A stretch of 64,000 nucleotides of DNA. Source: Longispora fulva (lineage in GTDB: Bacteria; Actinomycetota; Actinomycetes; Mycobacteriales; Micromonosporaceae). The stretch lies in the NCBI RefSeq assembly GCF_015751905.1, contig NZ_JADOUF010000001.1, forward strand, positions 992,001 to 1,056,000, read 5' to 3'. A model generated the notes under the pieces. It had not been told where the DNA came from, made no database searches, and was given only the letters and a program-made list of their open reading frames with translations. Shown in pieces: positions 49,111 through 56,923 of this stretch; the first letter of the stretch is position 1, and every line of letters starts with the position of its first letter. A program made the translations under genes and the position numbers.

Positions 49111-50970
49111 TCAGGCCATCCGCTGGCTGTCGATCAGCCACTGGCCGCCGGCCTTCACCAGCCCGTACACGTGGCGTTCCTGGGAGGTCTGGCCCGTGGC
49201 GGACGTGTACGTGATCAGCGCGGACACCGAACTGTCGCCGACGGCGGTCACCTCGGTGGCGGTCACGGTGCGCATCTGGCTCCAGAAGCCCTGATACTCG
49301 CCGAACGAGGGCGCCCGGTCCTGCTTGAACCGGTCCGACAACCGGGCGTAGCCGGCCTGGGAGTTGCCGGGCATCAGGGCGTAGTAGTCGGCGATCGCGC
49401 GGGCCGGGGTGACCGGCACCGACTCCGGTGACGCCGACGGGGTGGGGACCGTGGTCGGGGACGTCGTCGCCGACCGGCTGGGCGTGTCGGCCGAGCTGAA
49501 GAACGTCGGCTGGGAGTTGGGCGAACCGGGGGTGTCGTCGCGGTTGGCCAGGAAGGCGACCAGGCCCACGGCGGCGACCAGCGCGAGGCCGGCGGCGACG
49601 AGGATCCGGGTGCGACGGGGCGGCCGGGGCGTGCGCGGCACGGCGTTGCGGGCACCGACGTCCGCTGCCTTCGTCCTGGTGCCCGGCGGCGCGGCGACTA
49701 GTCGGCCGGCGGACGCGGACCCGGGAGGCGGCACCAGACGCTCCGCGTCGTCAGTGGGCGTCGACGTCATCGCGGGGGTCGAGCCTGACGGGCTGACGTC
49801 AGCGGGCGCGAGTGCGATCGACGGGTGGGGCGAGTCCAGGTCCGTCGGCGTCGGCACCGGGGCGTCCTCGGGACCGGAGGACTCCACCAGGTCACCGCTC
49901 GCGGGCGCGGTTACGGGGTCAAGGTCGCGGTTCGAGGCCGGGGCCGAGGTCGGGGCTAGGGTCGGGACGGAAAGAGGCGCCGCGGCTGGTGGCTGGGCGG
50001 CGAAATCGGGCGCCGACTCTGGGCCGGCCTGCACGGCTGGAGCTGGAGCGGTAGCGGCGGGCGGGGGCGGGGGCACCGGGGTCGCGAGCCTGGCCGTGGG
50101 CGCGAGCGGAGCCACCGGCACCGGTCGAGCCTTGGTGGTCAGCGGACGGTGGGTCGCCATCAGCACCGCGAGCCGGTCCCCGGTCCGGACCATCGTCGGC
50201 CGGGCGGCCGGATTCCGGTGCAGCATGTCAAGCAGCAGCGGGGTGAGGATCCCCGCCTGGGTCGGCGGCCGCATGACCCCACCGGCGACCCGGTGCAGGA
50301 GGGCGATCAGGTTGCCGTCGGTACCGAACGGCGGGATGCCCTCCACCGCGCTGTAGAGCGTCGCGCCGAGGGAGAACACGTCCGACGGGTGGTCGGCGTC
50401 GGCGCCCCGGGCGACCTCGGGCGCCAGGTACGCCGGGGTGCCGGAGATGATGCTCGCCGCGGTGATGGTCGCGTCGCCGACGGCCCGGGAGATGCCGAAG
50501 TCCGTGATCTTCACCGTGCCCTGCTCGGTGACCAGGACGTTGCCCGGCTTGATGTCGCGGTGCACGATCCCGGCGTCGTGCGCGGCCGCGAGCGCCGAGG
50601 CCAGTTGGCGGCCGATCGAGGCGACCTCGACAGGCGGCAGTGGACCGCGCTCGGCCAGGACGGCGGTGAGGTTCTGCGAGGGCACGTACTCCATGACTAG
50701 CCAGGGTTGGCCGGAGTCCTCCACCACGTCGAAGATGGTGACGGCGTTGGGGTGGTGCAGCCGGGCCGCGATCCGCGCCTCCCGGATCGCCCGGCGCTTG
50801 GCCTCCGACGTCGCGGCGTCGTCCAGGCCGCCGCGCAGCAGGAGCTCCTTGACGGCCACCACCCGGCCCAGCCGCAGGTCCTCGGCGCGCCACACCACGC
50901 CCATCCCGCCGGCGGCGATGTGCTCGCCCAGGCTGTAGCGCCCACCGACGATCCGGGCTCCCTCGACCAC
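49111..50970 (-). CDS. Serine/threonine protein kinase, PknB-like, membrane-anchored
   Basis: A 619-residue kinase. Kinase domain about 11-270: P loop GEHIAAGGMGVVWRAE, Lys41 (VAVKEL), HRD Asp139 (VHRDIKPGN) and DFG Asp157. A long Pro/Ala/Thr-rich linker leads to one membrane helix (455-475, ILVAAGLALVAAVGLVAFL). The outer part ends in an NTF2-like domain of about 110 residues (ARAIADYYALMPGNSQAGY, then WSQMRTVTATEV, VKAGGQWLIDSQRM) instead of PASTA repeats, so its ligand is not peptidoglycan in the usual way. GTG 50970 follows GGGAG. Confidence 0.92.
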   Translation of the reverse strand: MVEGARIVGGRYSLGEHIAAGGMGVVWRAEDLRLGRVVAVKELLLRGGLDDAATSEAKRRAIREARIAARLHHPNAVTIFDVVEDSGQPWLVMEYVPSQNLTAVLAERGPLPPVEVASIGRQLASALAAAHDAGIVHRDIKPGNVLVTEQGTVKITDFGISRAVGDATITAASIISGTPAYLAPEVARGADADHPSDVFSLGATLYSAVEGIPPFGTDGNLIALLHRVAGGVMRPPTQAGILTPLLLDMLHRNPAARPTMVRTGDRLAVLMATHRPLTTKARPVPVAPLAPTARLATPVPPPPPAATAPAPAVQAGPESAPDFAAQPPAAAPLSVPTLAPTSAPASNRDLDPVTAPASGDLVESSGPEDAPVPTPTDLDSPHPSIALAPADVSPSGSTPAMTSTPTDDAERLVPPPGSASAGRLVAAPPGTRTKAADVGARNAVPRTPRPPRRTRILVAAGLALVAAVGLVAFLANRDDTPGSPNSQPTFFSSADTPSRSATTSPTTVPTPSASPESVPVTPARAIADYYALMPGNSQAGYARLSDRFKQDRAPSFGEYQGFWSQMRTVTATEVTAVGDSSVSALITYTSATGQTSQERHVYGLVKAGGQWLIDSQRMA

Positions 50971-51132
50971 GACACGCTCCCAGAACTCGGTTGTCCCGGC
51001 TGGTCGGCGTCCTGACGGGTGGGTCGGGGCACGCGGCGGTCCCGGCGGGCCGGGCCGGCGGGCGCGGGGCCGAGCCTACCCGGACGCCCGTTGAACCCGT
51101 TCAGGTCGGTGGCGGGGGACCTCAGTGGAGGC

Positions 51133-52029
51133 CTACAGCGCCCGCAGCTCCATGTCCGTCCAGTAGGCGTGGACGGAATGCTGCTGCACGTTGCGCGTCA
51201 CCTGCTCGACGGTCGGCTCGCCGGCCCGGTCGCGGATCCACTCCACTTCCCAGATGTCGCCGTCCGCGCGCCACAGCGCCCGGACCTCGACCCGGTAGTA
51301 GTCCTCGAGGTCGGCGCAGAACGCGTGGATCACCGCGGCCCGCTCGGCCGGGATCCGGGTCCACTCGGCCAGGGGCGAGACCGTGCCCGGCGGGGTGGTG
51401 CGGACCTGGGCCCAGTCGACGCCGTACACGTCGAGGAGCGCGTCCACGTCGGCCGTCCGGAACATCGGCACCGTGACGGTGGCGGCGCGGTGCCGGCCGG
51501 CGGCGGTCCGCCGGAGTTCGTGCGGGCTGAGCCAGCCGGCGGCCAGGCAGTAGTCGAGGTCCAGTCGGCGCACCCCGAGGTGGGTCGCGGCCTGGTCGAG
51601 CGTCAGCAGCCGGTCGGCGGCGAGTTGGGCGACGAGCAGCGGGTCCGCGGCGAGGGCCTCGATGTCCGACAGCGCGTACCGGCCGCCCGGGCCGGCGGTG
51701 ATGCCCCGCTCGGCCGTGATCCGCTGGAAATCCTCCTTGTTCCAGCCGAGGGTCTCCAGCGCCCCGCTCGCCGACTTGCTGGCGGCCCGCCAGGACTGCC
51801 GCCTCTCGACGACGGCGGCGATCTCCTCCTTCGACACCCCGTCGAGGTCGTTGAGCCGGAAGATCGGGTTCCCCTTGAACTCCCCGGTCGGGACCAGGAC
51901 GCCGGCCGCGGCGAGGTCGTCGATGTCGCTGGGCTTGACCCGCAGGCCGGTGCGCTCGGAGAGGCGTTCGGCGGAGCGGTGACTGCCGAGAGGGGCGGTC
52001 GAGGTGCGGGGCTGTTCCGGTTCGGGCAT
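51133..52029 (-). CDS. Hypothetical protein with helix-turn-helix-like segments
   Basis: A 298-residue soluble protein, unrecognised. Several stretches look like HTH or sporulation-type helices (DIDDLAAAGVLVP, LDQAATHLGVRRLDLDYCLA, DIEALAADPLLVAQLAADRL), and the last third (IHAFCADLEDYYRVEVRALW, then WEVEWIRD) is mixed alpha-beta. GTG 52032 or ATG 52029 may start it; TACCTT is five bases before ATG 52029, which I prefer. No neighbour gives a clue. A link to DNA binding is only inference. Confidence 0.65.
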   Translation of the reverse strand: MPEPEQPRTSTAPLGSHRSAERLSERTGLRVKPSDIDDLAAAGVLVPTGEFKGNPIFRLNDLDGVSKEEIAAVVERRQSWRAASKSASGALETLGWNKEDFQRITAERGITAGPGGRYALSDIEALAADPLLVAQLAADRLLTLDQAATHLGVRRLDLDYCLAAGWLSPHELRRTAAGRHRAATVTVPMFRTADVDALLDVYGVDWAQVRTTPPGTVSPLAEWTRIPAERAAVIHAFCADLEDYYRVEVRALWRADGDIWEVEWIRDRAGEPTVEQVTRNVQQHSVHAYWTDMELRAL

Positions 52030-52090
52030 CACCTAAGGTATCGCGGCCCGCACGGACGGCCCGCGCCGACGCCCGGTCCCGGATCGTGGG

Positions 52091-52480
52091 TCACAGGATC
52101 CCGACCGCGCGCCGCACGTCGGTGACCGCCGCGCTCTCCCGGTCCGACACGCCGCCGACCGCTGCGGCCGCCGCGCCGCACGCGTGCGCGATGACCTCGC
52201 GGAACGCGTCGAGGTCCTCGGCCGAGCGGGCGGCGAGGATCTGGGCCGACTGTTCCAGCGACGCCAGGACCGCGGCCCGGTCGGTGCTGGTCGCGATGGG
52301 GATCCGGTCGACCATGAGCAGGCTGCGCAGGGAGGTCGGCACCACGGCCAGCACCCTGCTGGCCGCGAGGTGTTCGGAGTGGACGTCGAAGTGCCCGGGC
52401 TCGGCCGCCGACACGAGGCTGACCGCCCCGAACGCCGCGGCCCGGATGGTGTCCCGCTCCTGGTCCGTGTAGTACGCCAT
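52091..52480 (-). CDS. Hypothetical protein, 129 aa
   Basis: A soluble, Ala-rich helical protein starting MAYYTDQERDTIRAAAFGAV. I do not recognise the family; the overall look (helices, HFDVHSEHLAASRVL, EQSAQILAARSAEDL) resembles actinobacterial proteins of unknown function. TACACT lies seven bases before ATG 52480. It is divergent from a secreted-protein gene across a 100-base AT-rich region that contains a dyad (52508-52521). Confidence 0.65.
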   Translation of the reverse strand: MAYYTDQERDTIRAAAFGAVSLVSAAEPGHFDVHSEHLAASRVLAVVPTSLRSLLMVDRIPIATSTDRAAVLASLEQSAQILAARSAEDLDAFREVIAHACGAAAAAVGGVSDRESAAVTDVRRAVGIL

Positions 52481-52507
52481 GCCCGAAAGTGTACCTATCT
52501 AGCTTTT

Positions 52508-52521
52508 ATGGTCAAAACCAT
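52508..52521. promoter_or_regulatory. Inverted repeat in a divergent promoter
   Basis: ATGGT-CAAA-ACCAT lies between the two divergent transcripts at 52480 and 52582. It sits in an AT-rich patch and is a candidate operator. Confidence 0.45.
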
Positions 52522-52581
52522 CACAAACACATTATGGGACTCATAGGGTACGGGGACAGGTCGACGATCTACGGAGGCAAC

Positions 52582-53064
52582 ATGCAGCAGCACCCGGCCC
52601 GTGCCCGCGCGACCGTGCTCCTCGGCGCGTCGCTGGCCTGCGCCGCCACGGCCCTCGTCGGCGCCCCGGCCGCCGCGTCCGCCGAACCGACCCCGACCCG
52701 CACCATCGTCGCGACGGTCACGCAGGGCACCCGGCCGACCGGCGCCCCGCACGCCGGGGACCACTGGGTCAACGGCTACGACCTCACGACGGACCAGGCC
52801 GCGGTCGGCACCGGATACTCGACCTGCGACGTGATCACCGTCCAGCCGAGGGTCGCCATCTCCTGCTCCTACACGCTGCGGTTCGCCGCCGGCGATCCCA
52901 ACGCCGGTGACCTGCTGGTCGCCGAGACCCACACCACGGCGGCCAACGACTGGACGACCATGGGCGCCATGATCGGCGGCACCGGCAACGTGACCGGGCT
53001 GATCGGCCAGATCGAGGTGCACCGCGCCGGCGCCGCGATCAGCTTCGTCGGCATCCCGCACTGA
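52582..53064 (+). CDS. Secreted allene-oxide-cyclase-like barrel protein
   Basis: A 160-residue exported protein. Signal peptide about 1-33 (VLLGASLACAATALVGAPAAASA). The mature part reads as a small beta-barrel; GAMIGGTGNVTGLIGQIEV matches the glycine-rich turn of allene-oxide-cyclase/dirigent-like barrels, and CDVITVQPRVAISCSYTLRF holds two Cys likely joined. The family is known from plants and widely in actinomycetes, with unclear function there. ATG 52582 follows CGGAGG. The fold call is by pattern, so moderate. Confidence 0.68.
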   Translation: MQQHPARARATVLLGASLACAATALVGAPAAASAEPTPTRTIVATVTQGTRPTGAPHAGDHWVNGYDLTTDQAAVGTGYSTCDVITVQPRVAISCSYTLRFAAGDPNAGDLLVAETHTTAANDWTTMGAMIGGTGNVTGLIGQIEVHRAGAAISFVGIPH

Positions 53065-53189
53065 TCCGCGGGCCCCGCCCTGCCCAGGTCCGGAGCCGGA
53101 GCGGATCGCCCTGAGCCGGCTCGCGCCGGGCCGCTCCTCCCGGTCCACGGTCCGTGGATTGGCACTGGGAGGTGTGCCCGGTTCTTGGC

Positions 53190-53839
53190 AGTATCGATGC
53201 ATGACCCAGATCAGACAGGCGTACCTCCAGGCCGCCGACATCGTCGCCCATCTGCTGACCGAGCCGGCCGTCGCGGCGGCCTGGGACAAGCCGAGCGCCC
53301 TGGCCGAGTTCACGGTCGGCTCGCTGTCCGGCCACCTGGCGGCGCAGATCTTCTTCGTCCCGGTCCTGCTGGCCGCGCCGCAGCCGACCGAGGAGGTCGT
53401 CGACCTGCGGGAGTTCTACGCCAGGGCCCCGTGGATCGACGCCCCGCCGGAGGACCCGTTCAACGCCGCGATCCTGCGCGGCGGTGCGGCCGACGCCGCC
53501 GCCGGCCCGGTGGCCCTCGCCGCGCGGGCCGCAGACGCGGTGCGGGTGCTGCGGACCACCCTCCCGGGCGAGCAGGACCGCCCCGTGCGCCGGGACGCGT
53601 GGGTGGGCTACGCGCTGTCCCTGGACGACTTCCTCCTCACCCGGCTGATGGAGCTCGTCGTGCACTCCGACGACCTGACCGCGAGCGTCGGGCTGCCGTT
53701 GCCGGAGTTCCCGCCGGCGGTCGCCGAGCCGGTGCTGCGCCTGCTCACCGGGATGGCGGTGCTCCGGCACGGGCTGTCGCCGGTGATCCGGGCGCTCAGC
53801 CGCGCCGAGCGCGCGCCGGAGACCATCACGGCGTTCTAG
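53190..53839 (+). CDS. Maleylpyruvate-isomerase/DinB-like protein
   Basis: The coding region is 53201-53839 (212 residues); the six bases of its -10 box (CAGTAT, 53189-53194) and spacer precede it. The fold is the four-helix DinB/MDMPI type: the first helix DIVAHLLTEPAVAAAWDKPS, the conserved GHLAAQI with its metal His, and LLTRLMELVVHSDDL carrying the second His. Family members act with mycothiol in thiol-transfer or isomerase reactions, but many are uncharacterised. The start MTQIRQAYLQ is typical. No ribosome site is seen. Confidence 0.8.
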
Positions 53840-53879
53840 CCAGGACCCGGCGTCCCGGCCTCCCAGCCGGGGCCTGGCG

Positions 53880-53918
53880 TCACGGCCTTCCGGCCGGGGC
53901 CCGGCCGGAAGGCCGTGA
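53880..53918 (+). terminator. Very strong terminator hairpin
   Basis: Perfect 18-bp inverted repeat (53880-53897 with 53901-53918) with a 3-base loop, 40 bases after the stop of the preceding gene. Confidence 0.85.
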
Positions 53919-53970
53919 TGCTGAAAGCTTCGCGGCGAGTAGCTTGGTGCGGAGTTACTTGGCGTCAACC

Positions 53971-53976
53971 TAGACT
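53971..53976 (+). promoter_or_regulatory. -10 box for a leaderless MarR start
   Basis: TAGACT lies six bases before ATG 53983. TTGGCGTCAA just upstream is a short dyad that may be its operator. Confidence 0.5.
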
Positions 53977-53982
53977 GGGCGG

Positions 53983-54471
53983 ATGACCGAGGACGCTGTG
54001 GACCGGATCGTGGCCCAGTGGCGGGCTGAGCGGCCGGACCTGGAGACGGGGGCGATGGCCGTCTTCGGCCGGATCTACCGGATCGCCCGCCTGATGGGCG
54101 ACCGGATGGAGGCCGTCTACCAGGGGTACGGGATCGGCCGGGGCGACTTCGACGTGCTGAGCACGCTGCGCCGGTCCGGTGAGCCGTACACGCTGTCGCC
54201 GAAGGAGTTGACGGCGACGCTGATGCTAACGTCCGGCGGGATGACGGGCCGGCTCGACCGGCTGGAGCGGGCCGGGCTGGTCGGCAGGGCCCCGGATCCC
54301 GACGACCGGCGCGGGCTGCGGATCAGCCTGACCGCCGCGGGGCTCGGGGTGATCGAGGCGGCGGTCGGCGCGGGTCTCGACGCGCAGCGCGAGGTCCTCG
54401 CCGTGCTCGACACGAAGGACCAGGAGTACCTCGCGGACGTGCTCCGGACCCTGATGGAGCCGCTCGGCTGA
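53983..54471 (+). CDS. MarR-family transcriptional regulator
   Basis: A 162-residue winged-helix regulator. HTH about 45-105: FDVLSTLRRSGEPYTLSPKEL, the recognition part LMLTSGGMTGRLDRLERAGL, and the wing PDPDDRRGLRISLT. It starts at ATG 53983, six bases after TAGACT, without a ribosome site. It is separated from the upstream gene by a strong terminator, so it has its own promoter. It converges with the aldehyde dehydrogenase gene. Effector unknown. Confidence 0.92.
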   Translation: MTEDAVDRIVAQWRAERPDLETGAMAVFGRIYRIARLMGDRMEAVYQGYGIGRGDFDVLSTLRRSGEPYTLSPKELTATLMLTSGGMTGRLDRLERAGLVGRAPDPDDRRGLRISLTAAGLGVIEAAVGAGLDAQREVLAVLDTKDQEYLADVLRTLMEPLG

Positions 54472-54546
54472 GCCCGCGCCGGGATCCGGCGGGACGCGGG
54501 CCGCGCCGGGACCCGCCCGGAAGGCGCGCCCCGGCCGGGACCGCCC

Positions 54547-54563
54547 GGCACGTGTCACGTGCC
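54547..54563. terminator. Palindrome between converging genes
   Basis: A 17-bp palindrome GGCACGTG-T-CACGTGCC lies between the MarR stop (54471) and the aldehyde dehydrogenase stop (54569). The loop is too small for a classic terminator; it may be a cruciform or binding site. Confidence 0.4.
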
Positions 54564-54568
54564 GCGCG

Positions 54569-56077
54569 TCAGGCGTCGTTCACCGTCGCGTGGTCGAAGA
54601 TCGCCGAGCGCGGCACGACCCCGGTGCCGATGGACACGCCCTGCGCGTGGGTGGTGCGCAGCAGCGCGTTGTTGGCCTCGCCGTGCGCGCCCCCGCTGCG
54701 GCCCGGCCCGCCCTGCACCGGCAGCCCGGGGACGAATCCGATGTGCGAGTCGTTCACCTTGAGCAGCCCGCCGCGCACCTCCGCGCAGAACCGCTCGACG
54801 ACGTCGGGATCCTCGGCCCACAGTGAGTTGCGCAGTCCGTAGCCGCTGGTGTCGAGGAAGGCGAGCATCCGGTCGAGCAGGTCGTCGCCCGGCTCCGGCA
54901 CCACGACGGTGAGCAGCGGGAAGAAGGTCTCGTCGCGGACGGCGGCCAGCCGGGCGGCGGTCGCCAGGCCGTCGACCCGCAGCACGGCCGGCTCGGCGAA
55001 CGGGCCCTGCGCGGCCGGGGCGCCGTGCACGTCGAGGAGCCGGCCACCGGTGACCAGTACCGCCCCGGCGTCGGTCGCCTCCGCGATCACCCGGGTGAAC
55101 TCCGCGCGCCGGATCACCGGCGTCAGCACGGTGTCCGGATCCTCGGGCAGCCCGGGTCGCAGGTCCCGGGCCCGGTCGGCGACGGCGGCGATCAGCGGCT
55201 CGGCGACATCGGGGTGCGCGAGCGCGTACCGGGGGAGCATGCAGATCTGGCCGGAGCCGGTGAAGCACTCGGCGAGGGCCGTCGCGGCGAGTGCGAGGTC
55301 GGCGTCCTTCCAGACCAGTACGCCGTCGTTGCCGGACAGTTCCAGGATCGGTTTCTTTCCGGCGGCCACGCACTGCTGCTCGAACCGCAGTCCGTGGTCG
55401 GACGGCCCGAACAGGCAGATGTCGTCCACGTCCGGACTGTCGAGCCAGGACCGCAGCGTCGGGCGTGCGTGCCCGCACAGGACGGCGAGGGTGCCGGGCG
55501 GGCCGCCGAACTCGGTGAGCAAGGGAGCCACGATCTCCTGGTAGGCGTACGCGACGCCCAGGGGGGAGGTGGGCGGGGCGTTGACCACCAGCGCGTTGCC
55601 GGCGGCGAGGGCGACGACGCCGTACATCGCGTTGCTGGCGGCGGCGTTGCGGGGCGGGCTGAGGCAGACCACCCCGTCGGGCCGGCGGCGGAGCCGGATC
55701 CGCCGGTCGCCGTACTCACCGGACCAGTCCAGCTGGGCGGAGATCCGCGCGATCATCGTCGGGTGGGTGGCGGCGAGCACACCGGACAGTTCCCACCGGG
55801 CGAGCTGGACCGGGTGGCCCTCGGCGACCAGTACCCCGATGAACTCGTCCTCGTTCTTGCGCAGATCGTGGTGGAACGCCGCGAGGAATGCCAGTCGGTC
55901 GGCGAGCGGCACCCGGGCCCAGGCCGGTTGGGCCGCGCGGGCCAGGCGCAGGGCCTCTGCGCCCTGTCCGGCCGTCGACAGGGCCACCCGGCCGGCGATC
56001 CTGGTCTCGCCGGGTGCCGCGTCGGCGCCCTCCTCCAGCCGGGCCTTGAGGGCGAGGGTGTCGAAGGTGTCCGTCAT
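54569..56077 (-). CDS. Aldehyde-dehydrogenase-family protein, divergent
   Basis: A 502-residue NAD(P)-dependent dehydrogenase fold. Catalytic Cys279 in FTGSGQICML and general-base Glu246 in ILELSGNDG are present. The NAD-binding Lys that is normally in the V-x-K-P-S motif is replaced: the segment reads LVVNAPPTSP. The PWNFP loop is PPRNAAAS. The enzyme may therefore use a different cofactor mode or substrate. I take ATG 56077; an upstream frame to 56158 has non-coding-like codons. The transcript probably starts at 56158, leaving about 80 bases of leader. Confidence 0.8.
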   Translation of the reverse strand: MTDTFDTLALKARLEEGADAAPGETRIAGRVALSTAGQGAEALRLARAAQPAWARVPLADRLAFLAAFHHDLRKNEDEFIGVLVAEGHPVQLARWELSGVLAATHPTMIARISAQLDWSGEYGDRRIRLRRRPDGVVCLSPPRNAAASNAMYGVVALAAGNALVVNAPPTSPLGVAYAYQEIVAPLLTEFGGPPGTLAVLCGHARPTLRSWLDSPDVDDICLFGPSDHGLRFEQQCVAAGKKPILELSGNDGVLVWKDADLALAATALAECFTGSGQICMLPRYALAHPDVAEPLIAAVADRARDLRPGLPEDPDTVLTPVIRRAEFTRVIAEATDAGAVLVTGGRLLDVHGAPAAQGPFAEPAVLRVDGLATAARLAAVRDETFFPLLTVVVPEPGDDLLDRMLAFLDTSGYGLRNSLWAEDPDVVERFCAEVRGGLLKVNDSHIGFVPGLPVQGGPGRSGGAHGEANNALLRTTHAQGVSIGTGVVPRSAIFDHATVNDA

Positions 56078-56158
56078 GAGCGCACTCATCCGCGGCGAGT
56101 AGATCCACCGTTCGCCGGCGTGTTGCGACCCACCAAGGAATGCTCCATATGTCCTCAT

Positions 56159-56175
56159 TGGTGTAGTTTATCCAC
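56159..56175. promoter_or_regulatory. Overlapping divergent -10 boxes
   Basis: TAGTTT (56164-56169) serves ATG 56176 on the plus strand and TAAACT (56170-56165) serves ATG 56158 on the minus strand. Each is exactly six bases from its ATG and they overlap almost fully, so only one polymerase can bind at a time. Confidence 0.55.
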
Positions 56176-56721
56176 ATGACTCAACTCATCGACCGCAAGC
56201 TCGACCGGGCGTTCCGGCAGATCGACTTCGACGGCAACGGCGTGATCGAGCGCGACGACCTCGTCGGCATGGGCTCCCGGCTGCTGTCCGCCTTCGGCGA
56301 GCCGGCGACCTCCCCGAAGGGCACCGCCGTGATGGCGGGTGTGGTGACGTTCTGGACGGAGCTGTCGGCCGCCGTCGACATCGACGGCGACGACCGGATC
56401 ACCCCGGAGGAGTACCAGCGGGGGATGGTCTCCACCTTCGTGGACAATCCGACGGCCGTCGACCGGGCGTTCCGGCCGATGGTCGAGGCGATGGCCGGAC
56501 TGCTGGACACCGACGCCGACGGCACCATCAGCATCTCGGAGTACGTGGCGGCGCTCGACGTGCTCGGCACTGCCGGCCCGGAGGCCAGGGAAGCGTTCTC
56601 GCGCCTCGACGTCGACGGTGACGGTGCGCTGACGGTGGATGAACTCGTCGCGGGCTCCGTGCAGTTCTACACCGGCACCGACCCGGACGCGCCCGGCAAC
56701 CTGATGTTCGGCCAGGTCTGA
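56176..56721 (+). CDS. EF-hand calcium-binding protein with four loops
   Basis: A 181-residue soluble protein. Four canonical EF-hand loops are present: Asp17-Asp28, Asp68-Glu79, Asp111-Glu122 and Asp145-Glu156, each with D at position 1 and an acidic residue at position 12 and intact coordinating positions. It resembles calerythrin/calsymin-type bacterial calcium buffers or sensors. ATG 56176 is leaderless, six bases after TAGTTT. The gene is divergent from the aldehyde dehydrogenase and shares its promoter site, so the two may be regulated in opposition. Targets unknown. Confidence 0.92.
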   Translation: MTQLIDRKLDRAFRQIDFDGNGVIERDDLVGMGSRLLSAFGEPATSPKGTAVMAGVVTFWTELSAAVDIDGDDRITPEEYQRGMVSTFVDNPTAVDRAFRPMVEAMAGLLDTDADGTISISEYVAALDVLGTAGPEAREAFSRLDVDGDGALTVDELVAGSVQFYTGTDPDAPGNLMFGQV

Positions 56722-56725
56722 CCCT

Positions 56726-56755
56726 CGTCGGGGGCGGCCCGCGCCGCCCCCGACG
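56726..56755 (+). terminator. Terminator of the EF-hand gene
   Basis: Perfect 13-bp inverted repeat (56726-56738 with 56743-56755), 4-base loop, directly after the stop at 56721. Confidence 0.82.
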
Positions 56756-56923
56756 GGTCGTGGGCGCCGAGCTGTGGCCTCGCTACTGGGACGGCCCTCC
56801 CCATCCTCGGCCGACGCGAGGGCAAGGGTCGGACAAGGGTGTCGACCCCGGGCATAACTATTAAGAAACCTTTGAGTTCTGTGCTACAAGAGACTTCGAT
56901 ATCTGTCGATAGAGGAGTCTTCC

